Below are positions 21,524 through 32,175 of a stretch of DNA of 64,000 nucleotides, one piece after another. Source of the stretch: Phragmites australis (lineage: Eukaryota; Streptophyta; Magnoliopsida; Poales; Poaceae); NCBI RefSeq assembly GCF_958298935.1, contig NC_084927.1:13978001-14042000 (forward strand). The letters are read 5' to 3'. The number at the start of each line of letters is the position of its first letter. Positions within the stretch are counted from its first letter, which is position 1. The notes below the pieces were generated by a model. That model had not been told where the DNA came from, did not search any database, and saw only the letters and a program-made list of their open reading frames with translations. The position numbers were made by a program, and so were the translations under genes.

Positions 21524-21991
21524 CATGAAGATGGTTAACACAAGAAGGAATATCAATGGCAACTATGAGGACGCGACAACAACAACAAGAATCCACGCCC
21601 GCCTCCTCCAGTGACCTTGGAACAACAGATAGCTATGCAAACTCAGATCCTACAAGATTTAGCTCAAACTATGGTGTAGATGCAACAACAGCAGCCAAAT
21701 CATGTTCCTCAACCCCATCAACCATCAAGACTTGGTGAATTCAAGAGAACTCAGCCCGCAGTCTTTAGTCATGTAGTGGAGCCTATGGATGCAGATGATC
21801 GACTGAAAGATATAGAAAGGAAGCTACAAGTTGCACAGTGCAATGACAGAGAGATGGTACTCTATGCTTTACATCAACTCACCAGTCAAGCTTTGGACTG
21901 GTGGGAAGCATACTACACTGCACATGACAACCCAACAGCTATCACGTGGACAGAGTTCAAATCTAGTTTCCGCACTCATCATGTGTCATAG
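21524..21991 (+). pseudogene. A gag, N-terminal part
   Basis: The start region reads MKMVNTRRN with a frameshift in a Thr/Gln-rich stretch. The open part (21,680-21,991) has the Gag core: VEPMDADDRLKDIERKL, CNDREMVLYALHQL, ALDWWEAYYTAHD and TWTEFKSSFRTHHV. The zinc knuckle and the second half of Gag are missing: the next bases belong to protease. Gag would assemble the particle. Confidence 0.82.
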
Positions 21992-22235
21992 GATGAAACT
22001 TAAAATAAGGGGGTTAGACTTTCCAGCAAATCTTTTAGTCATGGAATCTAAGGGTGTAGATGTTATTCTTAGAATGGATTGGTTATCCAAATTTGATGGA
22101 GTAATTGAGTGTGCCAAAAGAGCAGTCCACCTGACTAGAGGAGATGGAACCAAAATTGAGTTTGTAGCTACTACCCCAGCAGTAGAGGATTGTTTCTCAA
22201 TTTACTTGAAGAAAACCACATTGATCAGATCATAG
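21992..22235 (+). pseudogene. A protease C-terminal half
   Basis: The frame carries IRGLDFPANLLVMESKGVDV, then ILRMDWLSKFDGVIECAKRA, the end of a retropepsin-type gypsy protease. The active-site DSG is absent because a deletion joins Gag directly to this part near 21,990. In the family the motif before MDWL is usually ILGMDWL. Confidence 0.78.
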
Positions 22236-22269
22236 TGGTTCGCTAATTTCCTGACGTTTTACGCAACGA

Positions 22270-23073
22270 ATTTCCAGGTAGGCCACCAGATCGAGAAAAA
22301 TTGAGATTATCATTGAATTGGTACCCGGTACGGCCCCTAGAGCTAAAAGGCCATATAGAATGTCTGCTAATGACCTAGCTGAGTTAAAGAATCAAATCCA
22401 AGAATAGTTAGGTAAAGGTTTTATTAGACCAAGTGCGTCACCTTGGGGAGCCCTAGTTCTTTTTGTGGATAAGAAGAATAGTACCCAAAGAATGTGTGTA
22501 GACTACAGAGCGCTCAATGATGTGACCATTAAGAAAAAGTTCCCGTTACCCCAGATTGAGGGTTTGTTTGATCAGTTGAGAGGAGGTTGAGTGTTCTCCA
22601 AGATTAATCTAAGGTATGGATATTATGAGTTGAAGATTCGATCGTTAGATGTACCCAAGATCACCTGCAGTATCTGATGTGGACTATATGAGTATACTGT
22701 TATGTCCTTTGGATTGACCAATGCCCCAGCCTATTTCATGAATCTCATGAATAAGGTATTTATGGATTATCTGGACAAGTTTGTAGTGGTGTTCATTGAT
22801 GATATTTTAATTTTCTCTAGGAGTGAAGAAGAACGTGAAGAAAATTTGAGAATTGTGCTACAAACACTCAAAGAGCATCAACTATATGCCAAGCTTAGCA
22901 AGTGTGATTTTTGGTTAGATCAAGTTGCTTTTCTCGGCCATATCATAATAGCTGGAGGTGTAGCAGTAGATCCAAGCAAAGTGAAGGATGTGTTGAATTG
23001 GTTACCGCCTACCAATGTGTTAGAGATCCGAAGTATCCTTAGTTTAGCAAGATTGAAGGATTCTCTGAGATAG
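22270..23073 (+). pseudogene. A reverse transcriptase
   Basis: The N-terminal part ([50 protein letters not shown]) is broken by TAG and TGA stops. The C-terminal part is open (22,702-23,073), with [16 protein letters not shown], the intact box [10 protein letters not shown] and [17 protein letters not shown]. The catalytic box is intact but the domain as a whole cannot be translated. Confidence 0.87.
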
Positions 23074-23084
23074 CATAGCCTCTT

Positions 23085-23575
23085 ACCTCTTAGCTGCAGA
23101 AAAATGTGGATTTCAAGTGGAGCCCAGCTTTTCAAGCAAGTTTTGAAGAATTAAAGAGGAGATTGACTACAACCCCAGTGCTAGTTCTACCAGACATCAG
23201 CAAGAACTTTGATATCTACTGTAATGCTTTACGATAAGGACTTGGATGTGTTCTTATGCAAGAAGGTCAAGTCATAGCTTATGCATCAAGGCAGTTAGGG
23301 AAGCATGAGGAGCATTACCCTACACATGACCTGAAGTTAGCAGCAGTGGTTCATGCACTAAAAATTTAGAGACACTATCTCATTGGAAAACGGTGTGAGA
23401 TATACACGAATCACTAGAGTTTGAAATATATATTCACCCAACCGGATTAAAACCTTTATCAGCACTGATGGCTAGAGTTAATCAAGGACTATGATGTCGG
23501 AGTCCATTATCACCCAGAAAAGACTAATGTGGTAGCTGATGCTTTGAGTCGAAAGAGTTATTGTAACTCAATGAT
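23085..23575 (+). pseudogene. A RNase H with lost first Asp
   Basis: The motif at 23,217-23,228 reads YCNA where family members have YCDA; the Asn codon is 23,223-23,225. It is followed by [25 protein letters not shown]-stop-RHYL, and VVADALSRKS at the end. Several TAG codons lie where Gln, Trp or similar are expected. RNase H should be inactive. Confidence 0.85.
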
Positions 23576-24964
23576 GGTTCAAGATAGTCAAACCGAGTTA
23601 TGGAAAGAGTTTGAGAAGCTTAACCTTGGTTTTGTGGTAGATGTGGAAGCAACTACCATGGAAGTTGATTGCACATTAGATCAGGATATTCATAAAGGTC
23701 AACTTGAAGATGAAAATCTCAAGGAAATAAGACAGCTTATAAAGGATGATAAAGCATCAGGCTTTACAGAAGATAGTCAAGGTATTGTGTGGTTCAGAAA
23801 GACAATCTGTGCCCAATTAGATGGCCATTAAAAAGTTAATTTTAAGGGAAGCCCAAGATTCAGCATATTCTATTCACCTCGAAAGCACGAGGATGTATCA
23901 TGATCCCAAGGATTGTTATTGGTGGTATGGAATGAAAAAAGATTGTTGCATAATACGTAGACTTGTGTGATACTTGCCAGAAGGTCAAAGGAGAACATCA
24001 GAACCAACAGGATTGCTATAGCCCTTGAAGGTACTTGAGTGGAAATGGGTGGAAATTGGTATGGATTTCATTACCAGATTACCCCGCACACAAGGAGGAT
24101 ATGATTCTATATGGGTTATAGTTGATCGTTTGACTAAAGTCGCTCATTTTATCCTAGTTAAGACTACATATAGTGGAGCCAGACTAGCAGACATGTATAT
24201 GTCAAGAATAGTGTGTTTGCATGGAGTACCGAAGAAGATTATTTCAGATAGAGGAACTCAGTTACTTCCAAGTTTTGGCAGAAGCTACATGAGTCTATGG
24301 ACACGAAGCTGAATTTCAGTTCTACCTATCATGCTCAAACAGATGGTCAGACTGAGAGAGTAAATCATATGCTCGAGGATATGTTAAAAGCTTATGCTCT
24401 AAAGTATTGTAAAAGTTCGGATAAGAGTCTGCCATATGCAGAGATCTCGTACAACAACAGTTATTAGGAAAGTCTCCAAATGTCTCCATTTGAAGCCCTA
24501 TATGGAAGAAAGTGTAGAACACCACTATTCTAGAATGAGACCGGAGAAAGTCCAGTTTTTGGTCCAGAAGTTCTACGAGATGTAGAAAAGCAAGTTCAGA
24601 TAATGTTCAGTTTTTGGTCCAGAAGTTCTATGAGATGTAGAAAAGCAAGTTCAGATAATTCGAGAGAATCTAAGGATTGCACAATCGAGGTAGAAACATT
24701 ATGCTGATAACAGATGTAGAGGGTTGGTTTTTGAAATTGGAGATTTCGTCTATCTCAAGGTTTCACCCATAAGAGGTCTTCATAAATTTAAGGTCAAAGG
24801 GAAGTTATCACCAAGATTCATTGGACCTTTCAAGATACTTGATAAAAGAGGAGAAGTAGCTTATTGGTTGGAGTTACCGCCTTAGCTGGCAGATGTGCAT
24901 GATGTCTTTCATGTGTCTCAGTTGAAAAAGTGTCTTTGAGTGCCCAAAGAATAGTTGCCAATGG
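23576..24964 (+). pseudogene. A integrase
   Basis: A linker frame (23,529-23,831) leads into the degraded zinc finger (IHLESTRMYHDPKDCYWW), then the core: WVEIGMDFITRLPRTQGGYD (first Asp), IVDRLTKVAHFI, VCLHGVPKKIISDRGTQ (second Asp) and DGQTERVNHMLEDML (Glu) in another frame. The C-terminal part has FEIGDFVYLKVSPIRG and FIGPFKILDKRGEVAY. The triad is present, but frameshifts and stops occur throughout, as does the 55-bp tandem duplication at 24,553-24,662. Confidence 0.85.
24553..24662 (+). repeat. 55-bp tandem duplication in the A integrase
   Basis: The unit starting CAGTTTTTGGTCCAGAAG is present twice in direct tandem, 24,553-24,607 and from 24,608. The copies differ at a base or two. It adds a non-multiple-of-three length and shifts the frame. 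Confidence 0.88.
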
Positions 24965-25172
24965 AAGAGTTGGATGTTCAAGAAGATCTCCTATACAGAA
25001 TATCCAGTGAAGATCATTGAAAACTCAGAAAGGGTTACCAAAACCAAAGTGATACCAATGTGCAAAGTGTAGTGGAGTCACCACTCAGAGGATAAAGCAA
25101 CATGGGAAAGAGAAGAAGATCTGAAGTCAGAGTTTCCTCATCTTTTCTCCAATCTATTCGAATCTCGAGGTT
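24965..25172 (+). pseudogene. A chromodomain
   Basis: Across frame changes the translation gives SERVTKTKVIPMCKV, then WSHHSEDKATWEREEDLKSE and FPHLFS. This is the C-terminal chromodomain of gypsy chromoviruses, with the aromatic W and the ATWEREEDL signature. In the family it guides integration to heterochromatin through histone marks. A stop replaces a residue just before WSHH. Confidence 0.8.
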
Positions 25173-25198
25173 GAGATTCATTCCAAGGGCGGTAGGCT

Positions 25199-25748
25199 TG
25201 TAACACCCTAATTTTCAAATTTGCAAATTTCTGAAATTGGCTAGATTTTAATTTGATTTTTAATTAAATAGCCTAGGTTTAAAATATAATTTAGAAAATT
25301 AAATTCCAATTAAGCATAGGCTATATTTGATTTATATGCATTCATGCTGAGTATAGGCATGTAGGTTTCTATTTGGAGTTTATTTGGCTTTGTTTGAGTT
25401 GATTTTGCTTTGAATTCGAATTCCAAATGAATTTAGAAAAGGAAATGAAATAGAAAAAGAATAAAACTCTTCCCATGCCACTTCTCTCCCTTTCGGCCCG
25501 CCCAGCCAGCTAGCCTGCCCTGCCCTGCTCTCTCCCGCTCTCGGCCTGCTTTCCACGCCTGGCCTAGCTTGCCTCTATGCTAGCCCACACCTAGCCGCCC
25601 ATCGCCTCCTACTCCAAAATGCTCCCACACCCAACCCACCTTCCCTAAGCTGCTGACTTGTGGGTCCCACCTGTTGGAGCCGTCTCCCACCTCAAGTCAG
25701 ACTCCTGCACCTTCATGAGACCGCCTCCGCATCGATTCCACGCCTAAA
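25199..25748 (+). repeat. A 3' LTR, first 550 bases
   Basis: Begins TGTAACACCCTAATTTTC after a weak purine tract and aligns with 17,496-18,008. It is interrupted at 25,749 by the first base of the LTR of B. The remaining ~2 kb of this LTR is not in the window. Confidence 0.85.
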
Positions 25749-28630
25749 TGTAACACCCTAAATTTCAATTTTTGCAATAGTTTAAGATTTTGCTAGAATT
25801 TTAAATTGGAGTTGCAATTTTGTTCAATAGAAGAATTGGTTATATAAGTTTGATGCATTCATGATGTCGTAAATGCAATAGTTTTTTATGCATGGAAAAG
25901 TTTGCAAAAATTCACTAGAAATCGCTCGTTTAAAACCTCTTTTGAAAAATAGCTCAAATTCATAAAACAAAACGGATTTCAAAATTTTTAAAGCCTCTCG
26001 GTCGATTCTTTTCCCCGGCCCACCTCTCCTCCCTCCCCTTCTCTCTTTCTCCTCATGTGGGCTAGCCTCCTTTCTCCCCCGCGCTGGTTCGCTAGGCCGA
26101 GCCGGCCTGCCCACACCCGCCCGAGCTGGCCCACCCAGCTTTCTCTAGCCGCCAAGCGGGCCCAACTAGAGCTAGGCCACAGCGTCTGAACCACCAAGCT
26201 GCCAGAGCGGCTGCCTTTCTCCTTCCTCCTACCGCCCAACCAATCCACCCCGAATCTCCGCAGCCGATTCAAATCCCGCCTCCCCGATCTGTTTTTCTCC
26301 AATTAAACCCCGCAACCGTGATCCGCGCCCCCTAATCGTGAGCTCCCGACCATTTCCCCCTCCTTAACCCCTCTCAAATGTGGAAAACTGACGCATTTAT
26401 TGAATTAATGCCGCTGGGCATTTCTCTTCGAATCTGGCTGTTTCTCTTCTTCTCTTGATTATATAAGCCTCCAATCCCCTTCTTTGCGACGTTCCTCACC
26501 CATTCCACTCGTTTCCTCTCTATTTCCCACTCGGATTCCTCCCCGACATTGGCTTCTTCTTCATCTCGGTAAGAGCTCCACCGTCGCGCCATTTTTCCAT
26601 GTCCGAGCCACCATTTGTCATGTTTCGTCCCCCTTTGGAATCGCAGGACCGTCCCACTGCTTCCAAGCCACTTTCCGGTGTAGCCCATCCTCCTGGAGCA
26701 CCGCCACCCGAGCTCAAGCGCCGCCCTCTTTCTTTTGCATCGCTTCCCATTGAGATCCGTGGCTGGTAGCACATTTTTGCATTACTCCGGCGAGGCTCCG
26801 GCTGCTGCCACTGTCAGCCGACCACTACCTCCCTGTTCAGTGCCGCCCAGCCAAGCTCCTTTGAACCTTGGCCATCCGATCTCCATCCTGCAGCTAAAAT
26901 CACATAATCCTTTATCCATTCATAATCCATCCATAGTGGACCCATGGACCGGCCTCCAGGCCATGGTCCATGTGCCCATAAACCTTTTCCACTAGATTTC
27001 CAATTGAAAAATAATTTAGTATTTGATTTATGATGTCATAAATAGAATTTTCAGTATAATCAATTCGGTTTATTCTCGGAAATCAAGTAAAGTTTTGTAG
27101 ATTGGCCCCTGAAAATTCAAAAGCTCAATACTTTTTGCTTGTAGCTCCATTTTGGGTGATTTTCACACCCAAATGTTTGTAGCAATGTGTAGAATATTTT
27201 TATAGGGTTTGTACCAAGTTTTAGTACTGTATGGTATACTGTTCTTAGTAGTTTACTTTGTGTGTTTTCTCTGGTTTGTCGATTAGGAGGTGAGCAGTTC
27301 GGGAATCTTCAAGATAAAGGTTTCAAGGATTTGAGCAATGCTCAGCTAAAGGCAAGTGTCCTTGAACATATTTCCCCTGTTTTAGAATTCATGTGTAGCT
27401 ATTTTATTCCTTCTATGCATGCTTGTCTAAATTGGAATCCTATGCTTGGGATTACTAGCTTTGTATGATTATTCCTTGTCACTGTTGTTAACCATGGGTT
27501 AAAATGGGTAGTTTATGCTAGTTTAGTCATAGATGGGGAAAATGTTAATCTTGACTAATGTCTATGCAATCAGAAATGGATACGGTAATCTTGTAGCAAC
27601 ATGGTATAGGGATCCGAACATGATGGTTGGTTTCAGGTGGTGCTGAATGGCAGGCTTGTATTGGTTCCTATGTGGGGTCCTAAGGACCGACTCTTGAACA
27701 AGTAACCAAGTGAATCCACACAACCACGAGGCCTATATGGGTACGGCCTGGCCAACAATTAGCCACCCCTCTAACTTGGTGGGCATCGTTGAATGGTTGA
27801 GTGGCACAAGAGGGGGTCTCTACAGCGATGTAATCGTCTGTTAGTGGTGAAACATTAGTGGGTGGCTGCAAGTTGGCAGGAGCTTTCTAAAGGCATTGTA
27901 GTGATACCCCGACTTCACATCATGGAAGTGTGAAGCAACATGGGAATCACGACTCGTGGGGAAAGTTTGGAAAACTCTAAAAAGTATAAACCTGATCGAT
28001 CAGCCGTGCTCACGGTCAAGAGTGGCTTGGACTACTTCTTAATTAGCCAGGATTAGAGTTTTGGTATAGTTGGTCGGGTAGCCCGGTAATGTAATTACCT
28101 AGTGAGTCTTGATAGTCAGATGGAATCCGATGAGTTGTTCCCCCTTGTCATAGTTGTGTCTCCTCACTTAGTAAATATGATGCCATTGTTGAAGTCATAG
28201 GTCATAGTTGCTTAGTGCAGTTAACTAGCGTCTAACCTTTCCTTGACTTAGCCCCATTGCATGTTTTCCCACACTTGAGGAGTACATTTTTGTACTCACA
28301 CCTGTTGTCCCTTCTCTTGCATTCTACCGCTATTTAGAAGCCGTCTATGAAGCTGCAACCTTTGATGAAAATGACTTCGACCCGGAGTTGCTGTTTTAGG
28401 CTGGAGTGCCCCCAGTTGACGTCTGTGGAAGATGGAGGCCCACTGGCACTAAAGATCTTTTGTTCTACTATGTTTCCTTTTAGACCCTTGGGTCCTTTTG
28501 TATTTAAGTTATTATGTTATTGTAAAAATGGCACTATTATGATACACTGATGATGTAACACATGTATGAAACTTGATCTTAGCATACATGTGTTTTGTTC
28601 GGTTTTATTCCTTTGAAACCGGGTGTTACA
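25749..28630 (+). repeat. B 5' LTR
   Basis: Starts TGTAACACCCTAAATTTC and ends GGGTGTTACA. A TATATAAG box lies near 26,459. Two other partial copies occur in the window (32,176-33,833 and 57,600-59,468), and the last confirms the right end. A 7-bp stem palindrome GAGTACA-TTTT-TGTACTC sits at 28,280-28,297. The CT-rich short ORFs at 26,380-27,000 are on both strands and have no family support. Confidence 0.87.
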
Positions 28631-28634
28631 GAAG

Positions 28635-28646
28635 TGGTATTAGAGT
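28635..28646 (+). other. B primer binding site (diverged)
   Basis: TGGTATTAGAGT differs from the canonical site by C-to-T and one more change, consistent with decay. It lies four bases after the LTR end. Confidence 0.82.
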
Positions 28647-29316
28647 CGTGCTGACCATTAGACGTAGCTTAGATAGAAAGGACATGCTAAGGACTTATGT
28701 TTGTACAAACTACTTCTGTAAAATTGTTCCCCTTTCAGTTTTTCCTTACCCTGTCTATTGCTCTTTATAAAACTGTCTGAGAGAGCAGGTCTGCCTCAAT
28801 GCTACCGTGTGTGCCGAGCTTGACAGAACCCTCGATGAGCAGGAAGATATGCATCAGCGACACACAGAGCATGAGCAAAGCATTAGCGAGCTGTAGATTC
28901 TGCTAGAGGACCCGACCAGCTCCCCTCCCAAGGCACCCGTGGCTGCATCACCCAGTTCCCCATCCTGCAAGAAGCTTCAATAGGTAGGTGCAGCAGGTCC
29001 TATAGGCAAGGAGTAGAGTCGAGCTAGGAGGATATCCTTAGCTAAATAAATCATTTAGCCCCTATCATTTTGGTTGTTTGTGTCGTTTGTCAAGTCTGTG
29101 TTTGTTGTTTGTGTCTGTAGTGTGAACCTTGTGATGAGTTGGATCTTTGCATGAGTGCTAGTGTGATGTGGGGGTTTCCCCTTTACATTGCATCGGTTAA
29201 TAATATAATAATAGTTGGGAGTCCCATTCTTTCTTTCATGCTATATCTGTTCTTATCTTGCTTTTCCACCCTTGCTTTTCTCTTATGTTCCCCGCTCGTA
29301 CCTTGGCTACCAACAG
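28647..29316 (+). other. B 5' leader
   Basis: About 670 bases between the primer site and gag. A degenerate coding-like stretch near 28,785-28,980 (AELDRTLDEQEDMH) may be an upstream Gag segment, broken by stops. Otherwise no feature is seen. Confidence 0.5.
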
Positions 29317-30395
29317 ATGGTGAACACCAACAACACCAATAACACCAATAGCAACACCAAGGCCAACCAGCACGATCTTCCACCCCTGCCTCCTCTGATG
29401 GATGCTAATCAAGTGATGACCATTCTCCAAGGCCTGGTGAAGGCTACCAACCACAACCTCAAGGCCAACAAGCAACGTTGCAGTAGCCACAGTCCAGGCT
29501 CAGGACTTTCTTGAGTACTCAGATACCCACCTTCTCACAGACAATTGAGCCTATGGAGGCTGATGACTGGTTGAAGACCATTGAAAGCAAACTGCAGATA
29601 GCTTAGTGCACCAAAAGAGAAAGAGTTCTTTTTTCTTCCCATCAGCTTATTGGACCAGCTCAGGAATGGTGGACAGCATACACTGCTGCCCACGAGGATC
29701 CCCAAGAGATAACATGGGTGAAGTTCCAGAACAGCTTCCGTGCACATCATGTCCCTGCAGAAGAAGTGAAGCTGAAAAGGAAGGAGTTCCTTAGTCCGAA
29801 GCAAGGTCCCATGTGAGTGAGAGAGTACCTCACCAAGTTCACCCAGCTCTCTCACTATGCTCCCAATGATGTTGACACTGACGAGAAAAAGTAGGATTGT
29901 TTCTTGAAGGTTCTTAACATAGGATTACAGTATGCCCTCTTGGCTAATGAGTACCCTAGTTTTTAGAAGCTGGTAGACAGAGCTTTTATCATGGAAAATG
30001 AGTGACATAATCTAGGAGAAAAACGGAAGCACGGCCTACAAGGTCGGTCTTCAAGCAGCAATACTCGCCCCCATTTCAACCCCCCACCTACGGGTCCTAT
30101 GTTCCGCCATGGAGGATAGAATCAGCAACAGAGGCCAACACAAAAGATGCCTAACTAGGTTGCTGGTGCATATAAGCTGCTAGTGCAGCAATAGCAATAG
30201 CAGCAGTCGTGCTCAAACTTCCAACAGTTGTGACCCAACAACAACAACCAACCTCAGCAGCAGAATCGCCTAGGTCAAGGATCAGGCAACATTGGCCCAT
30301 GTTTCAGTTGTGGCAACTTTGGGCTCCTCACCAAAAGTGTCCCAAGAAGCAACAGGGCCAAGCACAGGCCCAGGGAAACAACAATCAGTAACAGC
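29317..30395 (+). pseudogene. B gag
   Basis: Starts MVNTNNTNNTN at 29,317, the usual chromovirus start with an Asn/Thr repeat. The core follows: PMEADDWLKTIESKLQIA-stop-C, HQLIGPAQEWWTAYTAAHE, FQNSFRAHHVPAEEVKLK and REYLTKFTQLSHYAP. A Gln-rich tail and a damaged zinc knuckle (CFSCGNFG, about 30,310) end it. Stops at 29,604, 29,892 and 29,964 are all TAG at positions where Gln is expected, which fits CAG-to-TAG change. Confidence 0.83.
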
Positions 30396-30412
30396 AGCCT
30401 CGACAGAATGAG

Positions 30413-30870
30413 ATGCATGGTAGAGTTAATCACGTTACCGTGGAAGAAGCCCAGGATTCTCCTGATGTAGAGTTGGGTATGTTTTCTTCAAACTCTAAAC
30501 CTGCTACAGTTTTGTTCGATTCTGGTGCTACTCATTCATTTATATCATCTCAGTTTGTGAATACATATAAATTGCCAAGAGCATTAATGAAAAATTGGGT
30601 GCTAGTTAGTTCTTCTGGAGGAGAAATGGAATAGGAATGTATGCCCTAAAATAAGTATATGCATAAAGGGGGTAAAATTTTGTGCCAACCTCATCATTCT
30701 ATAATCCAAGGGAATTGATATCATACTGGGAATGGATTGGTTGAACAAGTACAATGGAATCATTGGATGTGCTACAAAGTCAATACAGTTGACACACAAA
30801 GATGGTACTAAGGTGGAATTCCAAGCCACAACAGAATCAGCTATCAACATCAATCTCAACAAGGCCAATG
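30413..30870 (+). pseudogene. B protease
   Basis: The active site is intact: VLFDSGATHSFISSQFV within frame 30,413-30,634. After a TAG the domain continues, and GMDWLNKYNGIIGCATKSIQ at about 30,730 closes it. The protease would cleave the Gag-Pol polyprotein. Confidence 0.85.
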
Positions 30871-31526
30871 TAGTAGAAGATACCAGAGTGGTCAGTGAAT
30901 TTCCAAATGTCTTTCCAGAGGATTTGCCAGGTATGCCACCTGATCAGGAAATTGAGTTCGTCATTGAGTTAGTACTTGGAACGGCTCCTATATATAAGAG
31001 ACTATATAGAATAGATGCTGATCAGTTGGCTGAGCTCAAGGAGTAAATCCAAGAGCTACTAGACAAAGGGTTTAACTACCACTTTTTTTTGTCCTGGGGA
31101 GTCCCAGTTATCTTCATACCGAGGATGGATGGAACCCAAAGGATGTGTATAGATTATCGAGCCCTCAATGAAGTAACAATCAAGTATCCTCTACCCCACA
31201 TTGAAGATATGTTTGACCAATTAAAAGTAGCATGTGTGTTCTCCAAGATCGACCTTTGGTCTGGGTATCATCAACTGAAGATCCATGCCTTGGATATTCC
31301 TAAGATGGCATTTGTTACTCGGTATGGTCTATATGAGTACACAATAATGTCTTTTGGGTTGACCAATGCCCCAGCCTACTTCTTGTATCTAATGAACAAG
31401 GTCTTCATGGAGTATTTGGACAAGTTGGTCATGGTATTTATTGATGACATCCTGGTTTACTCGAAGAACAAAGAAGAGCATGAGGAACATCTAAGGATAG
31501 TATTGCAGAAGATCAGAGAGAGTTAG
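30871..31526 (+). pseudogene. B reverse transcriptase
   Basis: The lead VVSEFPNVFPEDLPGMPP joins the RT with [45 protein letters not shown] and the box [14 protein letters not shown] near 31,045 and a short insertion of T residues at 31,083 break the frame. From 31,089 it is open for 145 codons. The catalytic box is intact. Confidence 0.88.
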
Positions 31527-32136
31527 TTTTGTGCTAAATTGAGCAAGTGTGAGTTCTAGTTGAAGGAAGTTCCCTTCCTTGGTCACATTATATCAACAGA
31601 AGGCATTTCTGTGGACCTATCCAAAGTAAGGGATGTTCTGAACTGGAAAGCACCACAGAATGTTTCAGAGATCCACAGTTTCTTGGGTCTGGTAGGATAT
31701 TATTGTCAGTTCATAGAAGGTTTCTCCAAGATAGCGAAGCCAATGATAGAACTGCTAGAGAAAGGAGCATACTTTAAGTGGACAGTCACTCAAGAAGCCA
31801 GTTTCAATGAGTTGAAGAAAAGGTTAAGCTCAGCTCCAATATTGATCATGCTCGACACCTCGAAGCCATTTTCGGTGTCTTGTGATGCATCTCGTCAAGG
31901 GCTGGGATGTGTGCTCATACAAGAAGGTCATGTAGTAGCATATGCATCCAGGTAGTTAAGGAAGCATGAAGAGAACTACCCAACACATGACATGGAGCTA
32001 GCTTGTAGTTCATGCACTCAAGATCTGAAGACATTACTTGATAGGTCAAAGGTGTGAGATCTATTCAAATCACAAGAGTTTGAAGTGTATCTTCACTCAA
32101 CCAAAACTTAATCTCAGATAACGCAGATGGTTAGAG
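31527..32136 (+). pseudogene. B RT end and RNase H, truncated
   Basis: After two TAG stops (one at the expected Trp of CEFW), frame 31,560-31,955 has EVPFLGHIISTEGI, FLGLVGYYCQFIEGFSKIA and FSVSCDASRQGLGCVLIQEG, which keeps the first RNase H Asp. It continues with frameshifts to KYIFTQPKLNLR-type sequence, then ends at the join with LTR sequence. The last part of RNase H and all of integrase are missing. Confidence 0.85.
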
Positions 32137-32166
32137 CTTAATCTCAGATAACGCAGATGGCTTGAG
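32107..32166 (+). repeat. 30-bp tandem duplication at the B RNase H/LTR join
   Basis: The unit starting CTTAATCTCAGATAACGC is present twice, 32,107-32,136 and 32,137-32,166, next to the point where coding sequence gives way to LTR sequence. It is probably a footprint of break repair. Confidence 0.88.
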
Positions 32167-32175
32167 GAGCCGCTT

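Larger units (their letters stand above)
17496..25748 (+). mobile_element. A: Ty3/gypsy chromovirus (Tekay/Del-like)
   Basis: A plus-strand element with a 3.4 kb 5' LTR, primer site, decayed gag-PR-RT-RH-IN frames, a C-terminal chromodomain and the first 550 bases of the 3' LTR. Long LTRs and the chromodomain fit the Tekay/Del lineage. The internal region is short because gag and protease are fused by a deletion. Element B starts inside the 3' LTR. Many in-frame TAG/TGA codons show long neutral decay. Confidence 0.87.

Noticed and set aside
17917..25665. GTGGGTCCCAC strings in A LTRs as operators
   Set aside because: A short palindrome very common in grass repeats, present in both LTR copies only through shared descent.
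26484..26995. Plus-strand ORFs of 80-90 codons inside the B LTR
   Set aside because: They are CT-rich, overlap equally long ORFs on the other strand, are disrupted in the other B LTR copies (32,197-32,485), and lie in LTR sequence.
6588..28646. tRNA genes suggested by TGGTATCAGAGC strings
   Set aside because: They are only 12-13 bases long, lie just inside LTR ends, and have no cloverleaf around them. They are primer binding sites.
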